Of a stretch of 32,573 nt of DNA, positions 21,810 to 30,271 are shown piece by piece. Each line of letters starts with the position of its first letter. The first letter of the stretch is position 1. The stretch spans positions 1 through 32,573 of the forward strand of contig JAEEML010000164.1 in the NCBI GenBank assembly GCA_016283195.1, in the 5' to 3' direction. The notes beneath the pieces were generated by a model that was given only the letters and a program-made list of their open reading frames with translations, did no database searches and was not told the DNA's origin. The DNA is from Deltaproteobacteria bacterium (GTDB lineage Bacteria > JAEEML01). A program made the position numbers and the translations under genes.

Positions 21810-23447
21810 ATGAATAAGCCGGTAAAAGCAGGGCTTTTTATGGCACTTCTAGGTTTAAGCACAATGCTTGCTTCGTGCCAAAATGAGTCATTCGACTTCC
21901 AGCCTAATTATAATTATGATGCCGCCCATTTTAATTTTCGGGTGGAAACGCCGTCAAAAGCCGATATCCTTTTTGTTATTGATGATTCCGGTTCCATGCG
22001 CGAAGAGCAAGCCAATCTTAGAGCCAGTATCTCCAAAATGCTCTATGAGCTGGCCGCTAAAGATACCGATTACCGCGTCGGTGTTACTTCCAACGATATG
22101 GTGGAAGACTTTTCTTATGTCACTTGCGACAGCAACAGCGACTGTGCACCTATCGGGCCAACCTGGTCTTGTAGCACCACCTGCTTGGGTCATAAAGGCG
22201 AGCGCCGCTGTGTGGAAAAAGTCACTATTGAACTCGATGGCGGCACCGATGTCGATCTTTGTGTAAGTTTGGAGCATGATGGCAAAAAAGGGCGCCTGAT
22301 ATCCGTCAACGGCAATGCCCATGTCCTTGACCGGGGTGATATTGCCCGCAAAGTCGGCACAGAAAACGCCGAGCGCGAAGTTTTAAGGCAACTTTCGGAA
22401 AATATGTTTGGTCTGGGGATTTACTCTCCCGGTTACGAACAAGGGCTCAATGCTGCCGCTGTTGCCATCGGTATAGATCCCGATGATGTTATCGATCCTG
22501 TAAATCCCGCCAATGATTTAACAAGAGCACCTGATGGCCCCAATACTTATAAATCTTACGGCGAGGCCAGCCCCACATCCTGGGTGCGCCCCGACGCCAT
22601 GTTGGCCGTTATCTTTCTTTCTGATGAAGAGGATTGCTCTTATCCTGCTAATTTAAAAGATATTTTCTTGAGCGATGTTACCCTTGGTCACCCGGCCAGC
22701 ACCTCTTGTTATCTTTATAAAGATAGTCTGAGGCCGGTCAGTGATTTTACTGATTTGTTTATTAACAAAAAGGCCGATTCTTCGCTAAAAGGTGCTAAAA
22801 AGCTGGATTCCGGCAAAAGCCGTCTTACTTTTGGCTTTATCGGCGGGATGAGCCCGGCCACCCTATTTTCCGATGTTCCTGGCATTTGGACTCAGGGCAA
22901 ACCGGCCGATTGTCGTCGCTCTGCCTCCGGGCCTATTAGTGAATGTGCCTGTTTTGCTTTTAAATACGAGCCGCTTAGTGAGGGTATGTGCCCATTTACA
23001 ACTCTTAATAAATCCGATTTAAACGGTGGCGATGCCGCAAAATTTTCTTGTCTTGATAACTGCTGCGAAGCTATGTCCGGCGATCGTTACTTTAACTTTG
23101 TTTCCAGCATCAAGCGCCATATCGGCGATTCCATTTGTCAGGATGATTATAGTCGCGCTTTGGCAGAAATTGCCACCATTGCCACTGAGCCCTGCTTCCA
23201 ACTCCGCGTTTATCCGGCTTGCTCCGAAGCTGCACAAATATCCAGATTTATTAAAGTTAAACATTTTAATGATGTTTTGCCGATGGTTGATCCGGAAAAG
23301 CCTGAAAATGCCGATACCAAAGGTTGGTTTTACCGCTCCGAAACAAATGAAATCTGCCTCCATAATATGGACCGTCTGATTAATGATGAATACGACATTA
23401 CCGTAATGCACACCAACGATAACGGCCGTGACAAAGGCTGTATTTAA
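21810..23447 (+). CDS. VWA-domain lipoprotein
   Basis: 545 residues with lipobox LASC (Cys23). A von Willebrand factor A fold starts at ~50: ILFVIDDSGSMREEQ gives the MIDAS motif D58-x-S60-x-S62. Later fold parts are YRVGVTSNDM and AVIFLSDEEDCSY. About twenty cysteines across the middle and C-terminus suggest disulfides in the periplasm or on the surface. Such VWA lipoproteins are common in myxobacteria-like genomes, with metal-dependent protein binding as the usual role. GGGGGAG lies directly upstream of the ATG. It starts 35 nt after the small charged protein and ends 18 nt before the SurA-like gene. Confidence 0.92.
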   Translation: MNKPVKAGLFMALLGLSTMLASCQNESFDFQPNYNYDAAHFNFRVETPSKADILFVIDDSGSMREEQANLRASISKMLYELAAKDTDYRVGVTSNDMVEDFSYVTCDSNSDCAPIGPTWSCSTTCLGHKGERRCVEKVTIELDGGTDVDLCVSLEHDGKKGRLISVNGNAHVLDRGDIARKVGTENAEREVLRQLSENMFGLGIYSPGYEQGLNAAAVAIGIDPDDVIDPVNPANDLTRAPDGPNTYKSYGEASPTSWVRPDAMLAVIFLSDEEDCSYPANLKDIFLSDVTLGHPASTSCYLYKDSLRPVSDFTDLFINKKADSSLKGAKKLDSGKSRLTFGFIGGMSPATLFSDVPGIWTQGKPADCRRSASGPISECACFAFKYEPLSEGMCPFTTLNKSDLNGGDAAKFSCLDNCCEAMSGDRYFNFVSSIKRHIGDSICQDDYSRALAEIATIATEPCFQLRVYPACSEAAQISRFIKVKHFNDVLPMVDPEKPENADTKGWFYRSETNEICLHNMDRLINDEYDITVMHTNDNGRDKGCI

Positions 23448-23465
23448 AAATATCCAGCGGGTGTT

Positions 23466-24167
23466 ATGACTTTTTTCCTAGCCTCAGCATATCATGTTTA
23501 CCTGGCTGTTTTGGTGGAACAAGTGCTTTTGCTGGTGGCCGGGCATCCCATTACTTTAAGTGAACTCGAGCAGGAATCGCGCCTTTTTTTAGCCGGTTTC
23601 AGCGCTGAAGGCATGGGTAATGAAGCTGCTAATGTGCCTCTCGATGATGAGATTATGTGCAAAACACTCCGCACTTTGGTCATTCAATATGTCATTGAGG
23701 CGGAAGCCAATCGTTTAAGCGTCCCGGCAGCCAAACCTCAGGCGGTGCAGAAGGCTTTAGCCGGTTTGAAAATGCACTTTGCCGGGGAGGCCGATTTTAA
23801 AAATTTTATGCAAAAACTTGAACTTACTTCAACCGAGCTGGCAGCGATTTTATCGCGGCGCGTCAGGGTGGACCTCATGATGCAAAATCGCGGTAGCCGA
23901 GTGCAGATAGATGAAGAACAGGTGGCCGAACATTTTGGGCGCTATCCCGGGCGCTTTAAGGATATGCGCGAAGCTTATATCGACCTCTTGCGCAGTGAGA
24001 CCACCGAAGTGATGCAAAGCTGGTTTGAAGAGCTTTTTACCCGCCATACTTTGCGCCATATCAAAGTGCCCGATGGTTTAAAAAGTTCGATTGAAAATTG
24101 CCAAATAGATATTCATGACCTATTGGGCCTAGCCGCCACACAAGAAAAGGGAGCGCCAAAGAAATGA
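23466..24167 (+). CDS. SurA-N-like periplasmic protein without a PPIase domain
   Basis: 233 residues. A short N-terminal hydrophobic segment (MTFFLASAYHVYLAVLV) could be a signal peptide. The following LLLVAGHPITLSELEQESRLFL is the opening of the SurA N-terminal chaperone domain (typical V-NG-PIT-SELE), then a helical domain with IQYVIEAEANRLSV and a C-terminal charged helix region. The parvulin PPIase repeats of SurA are missing, so it would be chaperone only. SurA-type proteins carry outer-membrane proteins and lipoproteins across the periplasm. Its ribosome site is weak (GGGTG). Its TGA overlaps the next ATG by 4 bases (ATGA). Confidence 0.7.
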   Translation: MTFFLASAYHVYLAVLVEQVLLLVAGHPITLSELEQESRLFLAGFSAEGMGNEAANVPLDDEIMCKTLRTLVIQYVIEAEANRLSVPAAKPQAVQKALAGLKMHFAGEADFKNFMQKLELTSTELAAILSRRVRVDLMMQNRGSRVQIDEEQVAEHFGRYPGRFKDMREAYIDLLRSETTEVMQSWFEELFTRHTLRHIKVPDGLKSSIENCQIDIHDLLGLAATQEKGAPKK

Positions 24168-26185
24168 ATAATTACACTATATTGGAAATGCCGATTTGCG
24201 CTGTGGAAGTAATGTCCCAAAGAGCTCAAATTACCAGAAAGTGCCTTCTTACGCCGGCGGAAGTTCAGGGAAAAAACTTTCTTATTAAAAATTTGTCGCC
24301 GCTTTTAAGTGACACTTCGCTAAGGGTGGACATTACCGGCGATGCGCTTATTACAGCTGTTTTTGTTAAAACGGCTAAAAATGAAGAAAAAAGTGCGGCC
24401 AATTTTGAGCTAACCCGCCTTGAGCTAAAGGAAGCTGAAATTAGTAAGGCTCTTGAGTGGCACCAAAACCAAATTAAGGAGCTAGAAGAGCTGGAATTTG
24501 CTCTGCCTGATGAGGCTTATGGTGCGGAAAACCGTTTTCTTGTGCCAAATCCGGTGGAAAAATGGCAGGAATTTCTTAGTTGTCGTGCCGCGCTCGTGGA
24601 GCAACATATAAATGAGCTGGAAAAGTTAAAAACCCGGAAAGAAGCGCTTCTGGAAGAAAAAAAAGCCCTGCTAAATAAAACGCAAACTAAAGATTTATCC
24701 TATAATTTTAAGGAAATATATATTACTCTTGATAGAGAGCCGGCGATAAATACCGAAATAACAGTAACTTACCAGGTGCTTGGAGCCGTTTGGCATCCTC
24801 TTTATGAGCTGAGACTAAATAGCGGTGAAAAAAAGGCCACTTTGAGTATTAAAGCCGCTATTGCTCAGATGAGCGGTGAGGAATGGCCGGCAGTGCCCAT
24901 TACTTTATCTTCTTCCGATGTGACGCGCATAGCTTCTTTGCCCAAACTGCCGTCATGGCGCATTGGGCGGCCGGCCCCGGAAGCCGAAAACTGGCGTCCT
25001 TTGCCGGCAGACAGTGCCAGCCTGCTCACCGATTACCGAAATTTTGTTAAAGCTTCTAAAAAAGGCCCGGAGAGCTCCCGAAAAAGCCGCGATGAAATGA
25101 TGCTTGAGCGCTCCGCAATGAGTGTGGATAGGAACCCGGCCCCTATGATGGCCGCCGGCGCCATGGCGGCTCCGCCGGTACCCAAACCGGGATTTTTTTC
25201 CGGCATGATGATGGGGGCGGCGGCTATGGCCTCAGCTCCTCGGAAAATGGCCAGAAAAGCCGTGGCCGATAGCGCTCCATGTGAGATGATTTGCGATGAA
25301 GACGTTGTTTGCGAAGAAGCGGCGTGTGTGGAAAGTTTTGCTGCCGAGACTCCGGAAGAGTTTGCTGCCGGCACGGCCGGTGGCGGGACACCAGGCAGTG
25401 CGTTTTTGGATTATAGCCTTTTGCAAATGGGCGGAGCCGATGAGAAAAACGGTGGCGAGCTGCGGCCCAAAGCCGGGGAAAAGGCGGAGAGCTCTAGCGG
25501 CGTGCACAGTTGGTTAAAAAGTCAAAACCCTGTTACGCCGAGCTATCTTGTTAATTACAGCGGCTATTCGGCTGTGCCGATTGTGTCCGACGGGCTTTTT
25601 CACAAAGTGCCGCTTATGAGTATCAATGTGCCTTTTTCTATTGAATATTGGGCAGTGCCGAGAGAAGGGGAAGAACTCTACCGCAGCGGCCGCTTCACTA
25701 GTAGCGGCGATTTTCATTTGCTATCGGGAACTATTGAAATTTATTGGGATAACCAAATGCTCCTTTCTACAACTTTGCCGGCTACCGCTAGCGGTGAAAC
25801 AGTTAGTTTGCCGCTGGGAATTGAGGAGCGTTGTTCTATTTGCCGAACTGTGCAACATAATGAGCGCCAAAGCGGCCTTATTTCCCAGTCGGTTACTTAT
25901 ACCGATAATGTGACAATAGAACTTATTTCCCGGATGCCGGAGCCCATAGAAATTCACCTCTTGGACCGGATGCCGGTGACTACCTCCAGCGATATAAAAA
26001 TAGATTTACAGAGCGTAGAGCCTAAAGTGGCAGACTTTTTAGACCTTAAAGGCCAAAAGCTTTCTTCCGGTGTACTTGGCTGGCTTATTACCTGCCAACC
26101 CGGCCAAAAGCAGGAAGTTTCTTTTGCCTATTCTATTGAAATTCCCGCCAAGCAGGAAGTTATCGGCGGCGGCAGGAGGGCCTAA
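24164..26185 (+). CDS. DUF4139 (MuiA-like) protein, first paralogue
   Basis: 673 residues. The N-terminal ~110 residues follow the DUF4140 pattern (a short beta region, EVMSQRAQITRKCLLTPAE), a coiled coil at ~80-180 (LTRLELKEAEISKALEW, then INELEKLKTRKEALLEEKKA) and the DUF4139 body from ~185 (VTYQVLGAVWHPLYELRLNS, SGEEWPAVPITLSSSD). A low-complexity, Ala/Met/Cys-rich insert lies around 300-420 (MAAGAMAAPPVPKPG). The C-terminal beta region ends in FAYSIEIPA. The family was named for a mucoidy inhibitor; its biochemistry is unknown. No signal peptide is evident. It overlaps the SurA-like gene by 4 nt and is followed after 3 nt by its paralogue. Confidence 0.87.
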   Translation: MNNYTILEMPICAVEVMSQRAQITRKCLLTPAEVQGKNFLIKNLSPLLSDTSLRVDITGDALITAVFVKTAKNEEKSAANFELTRLELKEAEISKALEWHQNQIKELEELEFALPDEAYGAENRFLVPNPVEKWQEFLSCRAALVEQHINELEKLKTRKEALLEEKKALLNKTQTKDLSYNFKEIYITLDREPAINTEITVTYQVLGAVWHPLYELRLNSGEKKATLSIKAAIAQMSGEEWPAVPITLSSSDVTRIASLPKLPSWRIGRPAPEAENWRPLPADSASLLTDYRNFVKASKKGPESSRKSRDEMMLERSAMSVDRNPAPMMAAGAMAAPPVPKPGFFSGMMMGAAAMASAPRKMARKAVADSAPCEMICDEDVVCEEAACVESFAAETPEEFAAGTAGGGTPGSAFLDYSLLQMGGADEKNGGELRPKAGEKAESSSGVHSWLKSQNPVTPSYLVNYSGYSAVPIVSDGLFHKVPLMSINVPFSIEYWAVPREGEELYRSGRFTSSGDFHLLSGTIEIYWDNQMLLSTTLPATASGETVSLPLGIEERCSICRTVQHNERQSGLISQSVTYTDNVTIELISRMPEPIEIHLLDRMPVTTSSDIKIDLQSVEPKVADFLDLKGQKLSSGVLGWLITCQPGQKQEVSFAYSIEIPAKQEVIGGGRRA

Positions 26186-26188
26186 CAA

Positions 26189-27730
26189 ATGGTAACACAA
26201 ATAGAAAACCAAGCCTTGCCGGTGACTAGAGCTGTTATTATGGAAGATAGAGCTCTGGTAACGCGGGAAATAACCCTAGATTTACCTGGCGGCCTAGTGG
26301 AAATAACCTCACTACCCATCTCGCCGCTTATTGTGGAGAGCACGCTTGAAGCCCGGATTTTATCGGGAAAAGGGCAGGTTTTAGCCGCCACACTTATTAG
26401 ACAGCACACTATGGCGGAAACTTTGCCGGAGCGCTCGGCCGAGCTTTTAAAATTAAAGCGTGATCTGGAGAATAAATCGGCCGCGGCCACATTTAGGTCG
26501 AATTTAGCTGAGAGCCAAGTGCAGACAGTGACCGATTTTTGTGAGCTTTGGCGCGATAAAAGTGCCTTACAAGCTATGCGCGGCGATGGCTGTGAGGAAC
26601 TCTGGCAAAAAGAGTACACCTCTTTAATGGCTGCTTTTGAAGCTAAAACGGCGGCAGCGACAGAGGCACTCGGCATATTAAAAGAAACTGCGGCTTCGCT
26701 GGCCACGGTAACTAGAGAATATCAGGAAGCCAGCTCTTTGCGGGACTATTATTCAGCCGGCATAAAGATTATTCTCTCTCTCGAAGAGGCGGGCTCAGTT
26801 AAATTGGCTCTTTCCGCCATAGAGCCCTGTATTGCCTGGAGGCCGACTTATTTGGCCCGGCTGGATAAGGGAAAGCTTTTCCTAAAACGCGAGGCGGCTG
26901 TTTGGCAATATAGCGGCGAAGATTGGCAAGATATTGAACTCTCTCTCTCAACTGCCCGCCCGGGACGTGGTGCTGAGCTCCCATCACTGCCGGCTGATTT
27001 TATCTCTCTGCGCGAAAAAAGTGAAGAAGAACGCAAAGTTACTAAATTAACCTCTAATAATCGCCTCAAAAGTTCTCTCGGGGAAGAGGGGGCCGCGGCG
27101 TTGCCGGGAGTGGCTGACGGCGGTGAAGTACAGCTCTTTACTCTGCCGCAAAAGGTGACGCTTCTCTCTAAAGATAGCCCGGATTTTTACGAGCTGGAAA
27201 CTCTGGAAATGGCTAACAGCATTGCTCTTAAAGCGCGGCCGGAGATGGGGAGCTATGTGCTTTTAAGCAGCAAACAAACTTTATCTGCCCTAAAACCCCT
27301 CCTGCCAGGCCCGGTGTTATTGCAACGCGACGGTTGTTATGTGGGACGCCTCCTTTTGCCTTATGTGGCGGTGGGAGAAACTTTTGAGCTTGATTTTGGC
27401 TCGGAAGATGATCTTTTGCTGACGCGTAACCCATTTCCTGTAGCCGAAGAAAGTGTTTTTGGCGGTAAGGAATTTCGCTTTAATATTGCTTTAACGCTTA
27501 CTAACCGCGGTAATAATCTCCATGAGCTTACTTTAACCGAACGCCTGCCGGTTAGTGAGAACGCCGAAGTTACTGTTTCCATTGATGAAAAGAAAACCAG
27601 CAAAGGTTACACATTTAATAAGGAAGAAGGCTTTTTAAATTGGCCACTTACTGTGGAACCAAAAGAGACTAAGGCGCTATTCCTCGCTTTTACAGTCACT
27701 ACCGGTAAGAAAGTTTCCTGGCGCCCTTAG
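26189..27730 (+). CDS. DUF4139 (MuiA-like) protein, second paralogue
   Basis: 513 residues with the same architecture as the gene before it but without the low-complexity insert: an N-terminal beta region (VIMEDRALVTREITLDLPGG), coiled coil at ~85-190, and a DUF4139 body with LSAIEPCIAWRPTYLARL and YSGEDWQDIELSLSTARPG. The pair probably arose by duplication and diverged widely; they may form a heteromer. No leader is visible. The start is ATG 26189 with GGCAGGAGGG just upstream. It ends in TAG 14 nt before the NTPase-methyltransferase gene. Confidence 0.87.
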   Translation: MVTQIENQALPVTRAVIMEDRALVTREITLDLPGGLVEITSLPISPLIVESTLEARILSGKGQVLAATLIRQHTMAETLPERSAELLKLKRDLENKSAAATFRSNLAESQVQTVTDFCELWRDKSALQAMRGDGCEELWQKEYTSLMAAFEAKTAAATEALGILKETAASLATVTREYQEASSLRDYYSAGIKIILSLEEAGSVKLALSAIEPCIAWRPTYLARLDKGKLFLKREAAVWQYSGEDWQDIELSLSTARPGRGAELPSLPADFISLREKSEEERKVTKLTSNNRLKSSLGEEGAAALPGVADGGEVQLFTLPQKVTLLSKDSPDFYELETLEMANSIALKARPEMGSYVLLSSKQTLSALKPLLPGPVLLQRDGCYVGRLLLPYVAVGETFELDFGSEDDLLLTRNPFPVAEESVFGGKEFRFNIALTLTNRGNNLHELTLTERLPVSENAEVTVSIDEKKTSKGYTFNKEEGFLNWPLTVEPKETKALFLAFTVTTGKKVSWRP

Positions 27731-27744
27731 GCCGGAGGTTTAAA

Positions 27745-29094
27745 GTGCTAAAAGGCCATTTTGTTATTATCACCGGCCCAAGAGGGAGCGGGAAGAGCAC
27801 TTTTTTGGCCGACTTAGAGCAAGCGCTGAGCGGGGAAGGCTGGCAGTGCGGCGGCTATTATCAGCCTGTTTGTTACCAAAATAATGAGCGCCTCGGCTAT
27901 GATCTCCTGCTCATCGGAAAACAGGAGCGCCGCCCGCTGGCCAGGCGCGCAAAAGAAGGCCAAGAATTTGATTTTATTGCTGAAGCTTTTGCTGCTTCCA
28001 CTTTGGCTTTAAATGATGATTTAGCCCATAAAGAGATCTTTTTTATAGATGAAGCCGGTTTTGTTGAGGCCGGCGGTGCTGGCCATTTTCAGGATATTGA
28101 GCTTTTGGTAAAGAGTGAGCGCCCGGCCGTTATTGCCGCCAGAGAAGAGACACTGCCGAATCTTTTGGCCCGTTTGCCATTAGAGCCAATGGCCATTATT
28201 CGCTTACCGGCTGAGGCTTTGTCTTTAGAGGCTACGAAAAAACTACTGACACATGTTGCTCACCGCCCTCTGGAAATAAATTGGCAACAAAAGTGGCCGG
28301 CTATGGTGCGGGCTCGCGCCGCCGTGCCGCGTCCAAGTACGGCTACTGCGGCTAGCGATCCCTGGCAGAGGCGAGCCAAAGAGTATGATGAGAGCGCCAA
28401 AAACAAAGATGACGGCGGCCTTTTGGCGGCTCTTTGGGCTTTGCTTAAAAAAGAAGACACTTTTTTGGATATCGGCGCCGGCACCGGTTACCACGCCGTA
28501 AAAGTGGCTGAAAAAGTGCAAAAGGTACTGGCAATCGAGCCCTCGGCGGCCATGGCTGCCGTTCTTAAAGAAAAAATAGCAGTTAAAAAGCTAAAGAATA
28601 TCGCTATTGAGGCGGCCAGTTGGCCCGCGTGCGCTCGCCCCAAAATGGCCGATGTGGTCTTTTCTTCGCATGTTCTTTACGGCCAGGAAGAGGCGGCTCG
28701 TTTTATTTTGGCTATGGATAGAGCGGCGAAGCGCCTGGCTATTATCTCTTTAGCCTTAAAACCGGCCAGTATGGTTTTTGATGCTCTGCGCCGAGAACTT
28801 TGGGGTATTTCTCTTCCGCCGTCGCCCACCATTTTTGAGGCCCTGCTTTTAGTGCAGGAACTGGGGCTGAATCCTCGTTATCTGCCTTTTCCAAGGAGCC
28901 TACGCCAGGTGCTTTTTGGCACCGATGAGGAGTCTCTCAAAAAATTAGCCCGCCGTCTTGGCCTGCCGGAAGAGCTGGCAGAGCTCGAAAAACTGGCTCT
29001 TGCTCTGCCCAAAGTGGCCTTGAAGCAGGAGGATGGGCGCTACCTTTTGGGCGAAAGCGGGCCCAATGGCTTTATTATTTGGGAACCGCGCTGA
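27745..29094 (+). CDS. THEP1-like P-loop NTPase fused to a SAM-dependent methyltransferase
   Basis: 449 residues from GTG 27745 (GGAGG 6 nt upstream). Residues ~1-175 are a P-loop NTPase like nucleoside-triphosphatase THEP1/NTPase_1: Walker A GPRGSGKST (11-19), CGGYYQPVC, RLGYDLLLIG and Walker B IFFIDEAGFVEAGG. A linker leads to a class I methyltransferase (~215-420) with motif I FLDIGAGTG (240-248) and LAIEPS as the strand 2 acidic motif. The C-terminal residues are helical. The combination suggests a nucleotide-dependent methylation step, but the substrate is unknown. It is the last gene of the series, and its final 20 bases overlap the convergent PurA-like gene. Confidence 0.88.
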   Translation: MLKGHFVIITGPRGSGKSTFLADLEQALSGEGWQCGGYYQPVCYQNNERLGYDLLLIGKQERRPLARRAKEGQEFDFIAEAFAASTLALNDDLAHKEIFFIDEAGFVEAGGAGHFQDIELLVKSERPAVIAAREETLPNLLARLPLEPMAIIRLPAEALSLEATKKLLTHVAHRPLEINWQQKWPAMVRARAAVPRPSTATAASDPWQRRAKEYDESAKNKDDGGLLAALWALLKKEDTFLDIGAGTGYHAVKVAEKVQKVLAIEPSAAMAAVLKEKIAVKKLKNIAIEAASWPACARPKMADVVFSSHVLYGQEEAARFILAMDRAAKRLAIISLALKPASMVFDALRRELWGISLPPSPTIFEALLLVQELGLNPRYLPFPRSLRQVLFGTDEESLKKLARRLGLPEELAELEKLALALPKVALKQEDGRYLLGESGPNGFIIWEPR

Positions 29095-30271
29095 TTTTTT
29101 CCACCGCAAAAGGTGAAAAAGAAAGATATATTTTGCTGAAAATATCTTTAATTTCGCGCAGGTTAATGAAATCCTGCCAGGGAATGGCCGCTTCTTTAAA
29201 GAGTACCTTCCCGCTGGTTTCGTTGAGGTGAGTTAGGCCAAGCGCCCTGCTTTTTGGCGCTTTGGCGTCTTTTAGCACCGGAGCTATAAAATCCTCCAAA
29301 CTGCCATGTGGTGCAAAACGCAGACAGCCTTGCCAGCTATTGGGAATATTAGTCTCATCAAAGCCGCTTAGGCCAAGATCTTTAGGCTGGCACTCATGGG
29401 GTAAAAAACCGGCGCCGTGGCGGGTGACATAAGTGCGGGTAACATAAATGGCCTCATCTATTTGTGCCCCCATTTCGGCCAAAAGATTTTGCGGATTTTT
29501 AAGGCCGGTGTAAGAAGCCGTGACATGGGGCCAAAATGGCTCGTTGTCGCTATCCAGCAAAAGGCCCTGGCCGTGTTCAAAAATCACGCGTTCATAAGTA
29601 GCAAAGAGCTCTTTCATATCAGGCGCCGGTGTGATGAGGGGGATGTTTTTAAGAAGGCCTTGGGCATAATTTTTTAAAACATTATCATCTTGCAAAAGCT
29701 CGCCGTATTCGCCCAGATCGGCCGGGGTGAGGCCAAGTTCCTTTAGACGCCGGGGCAGATATTCGCGGCGCAATCTGGCTAATTTATTGGTGATTTCCGC
29801 AGCGGAGAGAGACAAAAGCTCACCGATGGTAAGGGCGTAACCGGCTTTACCGCGCAAATCGCACTCATTTATGCCCATGCCGCAGCTGCCATGCCGTGCC
29901 GTGCCGCGCCCGCTTTCTAGGGCCATATTGAGCAAAATATCGTCAATAATGGTGATAGCGGCCTCAGAAGCGGCATATATTTTGGGCCTAAAGCCGCTTA
30001 GGGCGGCAAAATTTTGCACTTCTTCGCCCAATTTATAAATATCCGGGTGAAAAGTTTTGGCCCAGTAAGTGGGCGCGCGGTTAAAAGTACCAGCCCCTAT
30101 TTCATGAAAGACAAAACGCCGCCCTTTATCTATTACCGTGTGGCCGGCCTGAGCACCGCCATTATGCCGTACCACCAGCGCAGATTCCGCCATTGCCAGG
30201 TGGTTAGTCATAAGGCCTTTGCCTTCATCACCGAAGTTTTTGCCGATAACCGAGTAATAGCGGGGGCTCAA
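29075..30271 (-). CDS. Divergent adenylosuccinate synthetase family protein
   Basis: 398 residues. PurA joins IMP and aspartate using GTP. The fold signatures are: NFGDEGKGL (12-20) with the catalytic Asp15 and Lys18, RHNGGAQAGHTV (35-46) with His44, a changed IMP loop GRGTARHGSCGMGINE, FEHGQGLLLD, WPHVTASY and YVTRTYVTRHGAGFLPHE. It is shorter than usual (~430) and differs where the base and aspartate are bound: the GIGP motif and the usual RRRRTGWLD region (here QGCLRFAPHGSLED). It may be a real PurA, or act on another nucleotide as PurZ-type relatives do. The start TTG 30271 overlaps the stop of the VWA gene, with GGTGAG upstream. This is not the expected housekeeping context. Confidence 0.8.
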   Translation of the reverse strand: MSPRYYSVIGKNFGDEGKGLMTNHLAMAESALVVRHNGGAQAGHTVIDKGRRFVFHEIGAGTFNRAPTYWAKTFHPDIYKLGEEVQNFAALSGFRPKIYAASEAAITIIDDILLNMALESGRGTARHGSCGMGINECDLRGKAGYALTIGELLSLSAAEITNKLARLRREYLPRRLKELGLTPADLGEYGELLQDDNVLKNYAQGLLKNIPLITPAPDMKELFATYERVIFEHGQGLLLDSDNEPFWPHVTASYTGLKNPQNLLAEMGAQIDEAIYVTRTYVTRHGAGFLPHECQPKDLGLSGFDETNIPNSWQGCLRFAPHGSLEDFIAPVLKDAKAPKSRALGLTHLNETSGKVLFKEAAIPWQDFINLREIKDIFSKIYLSFSPFAVEKISAVPK

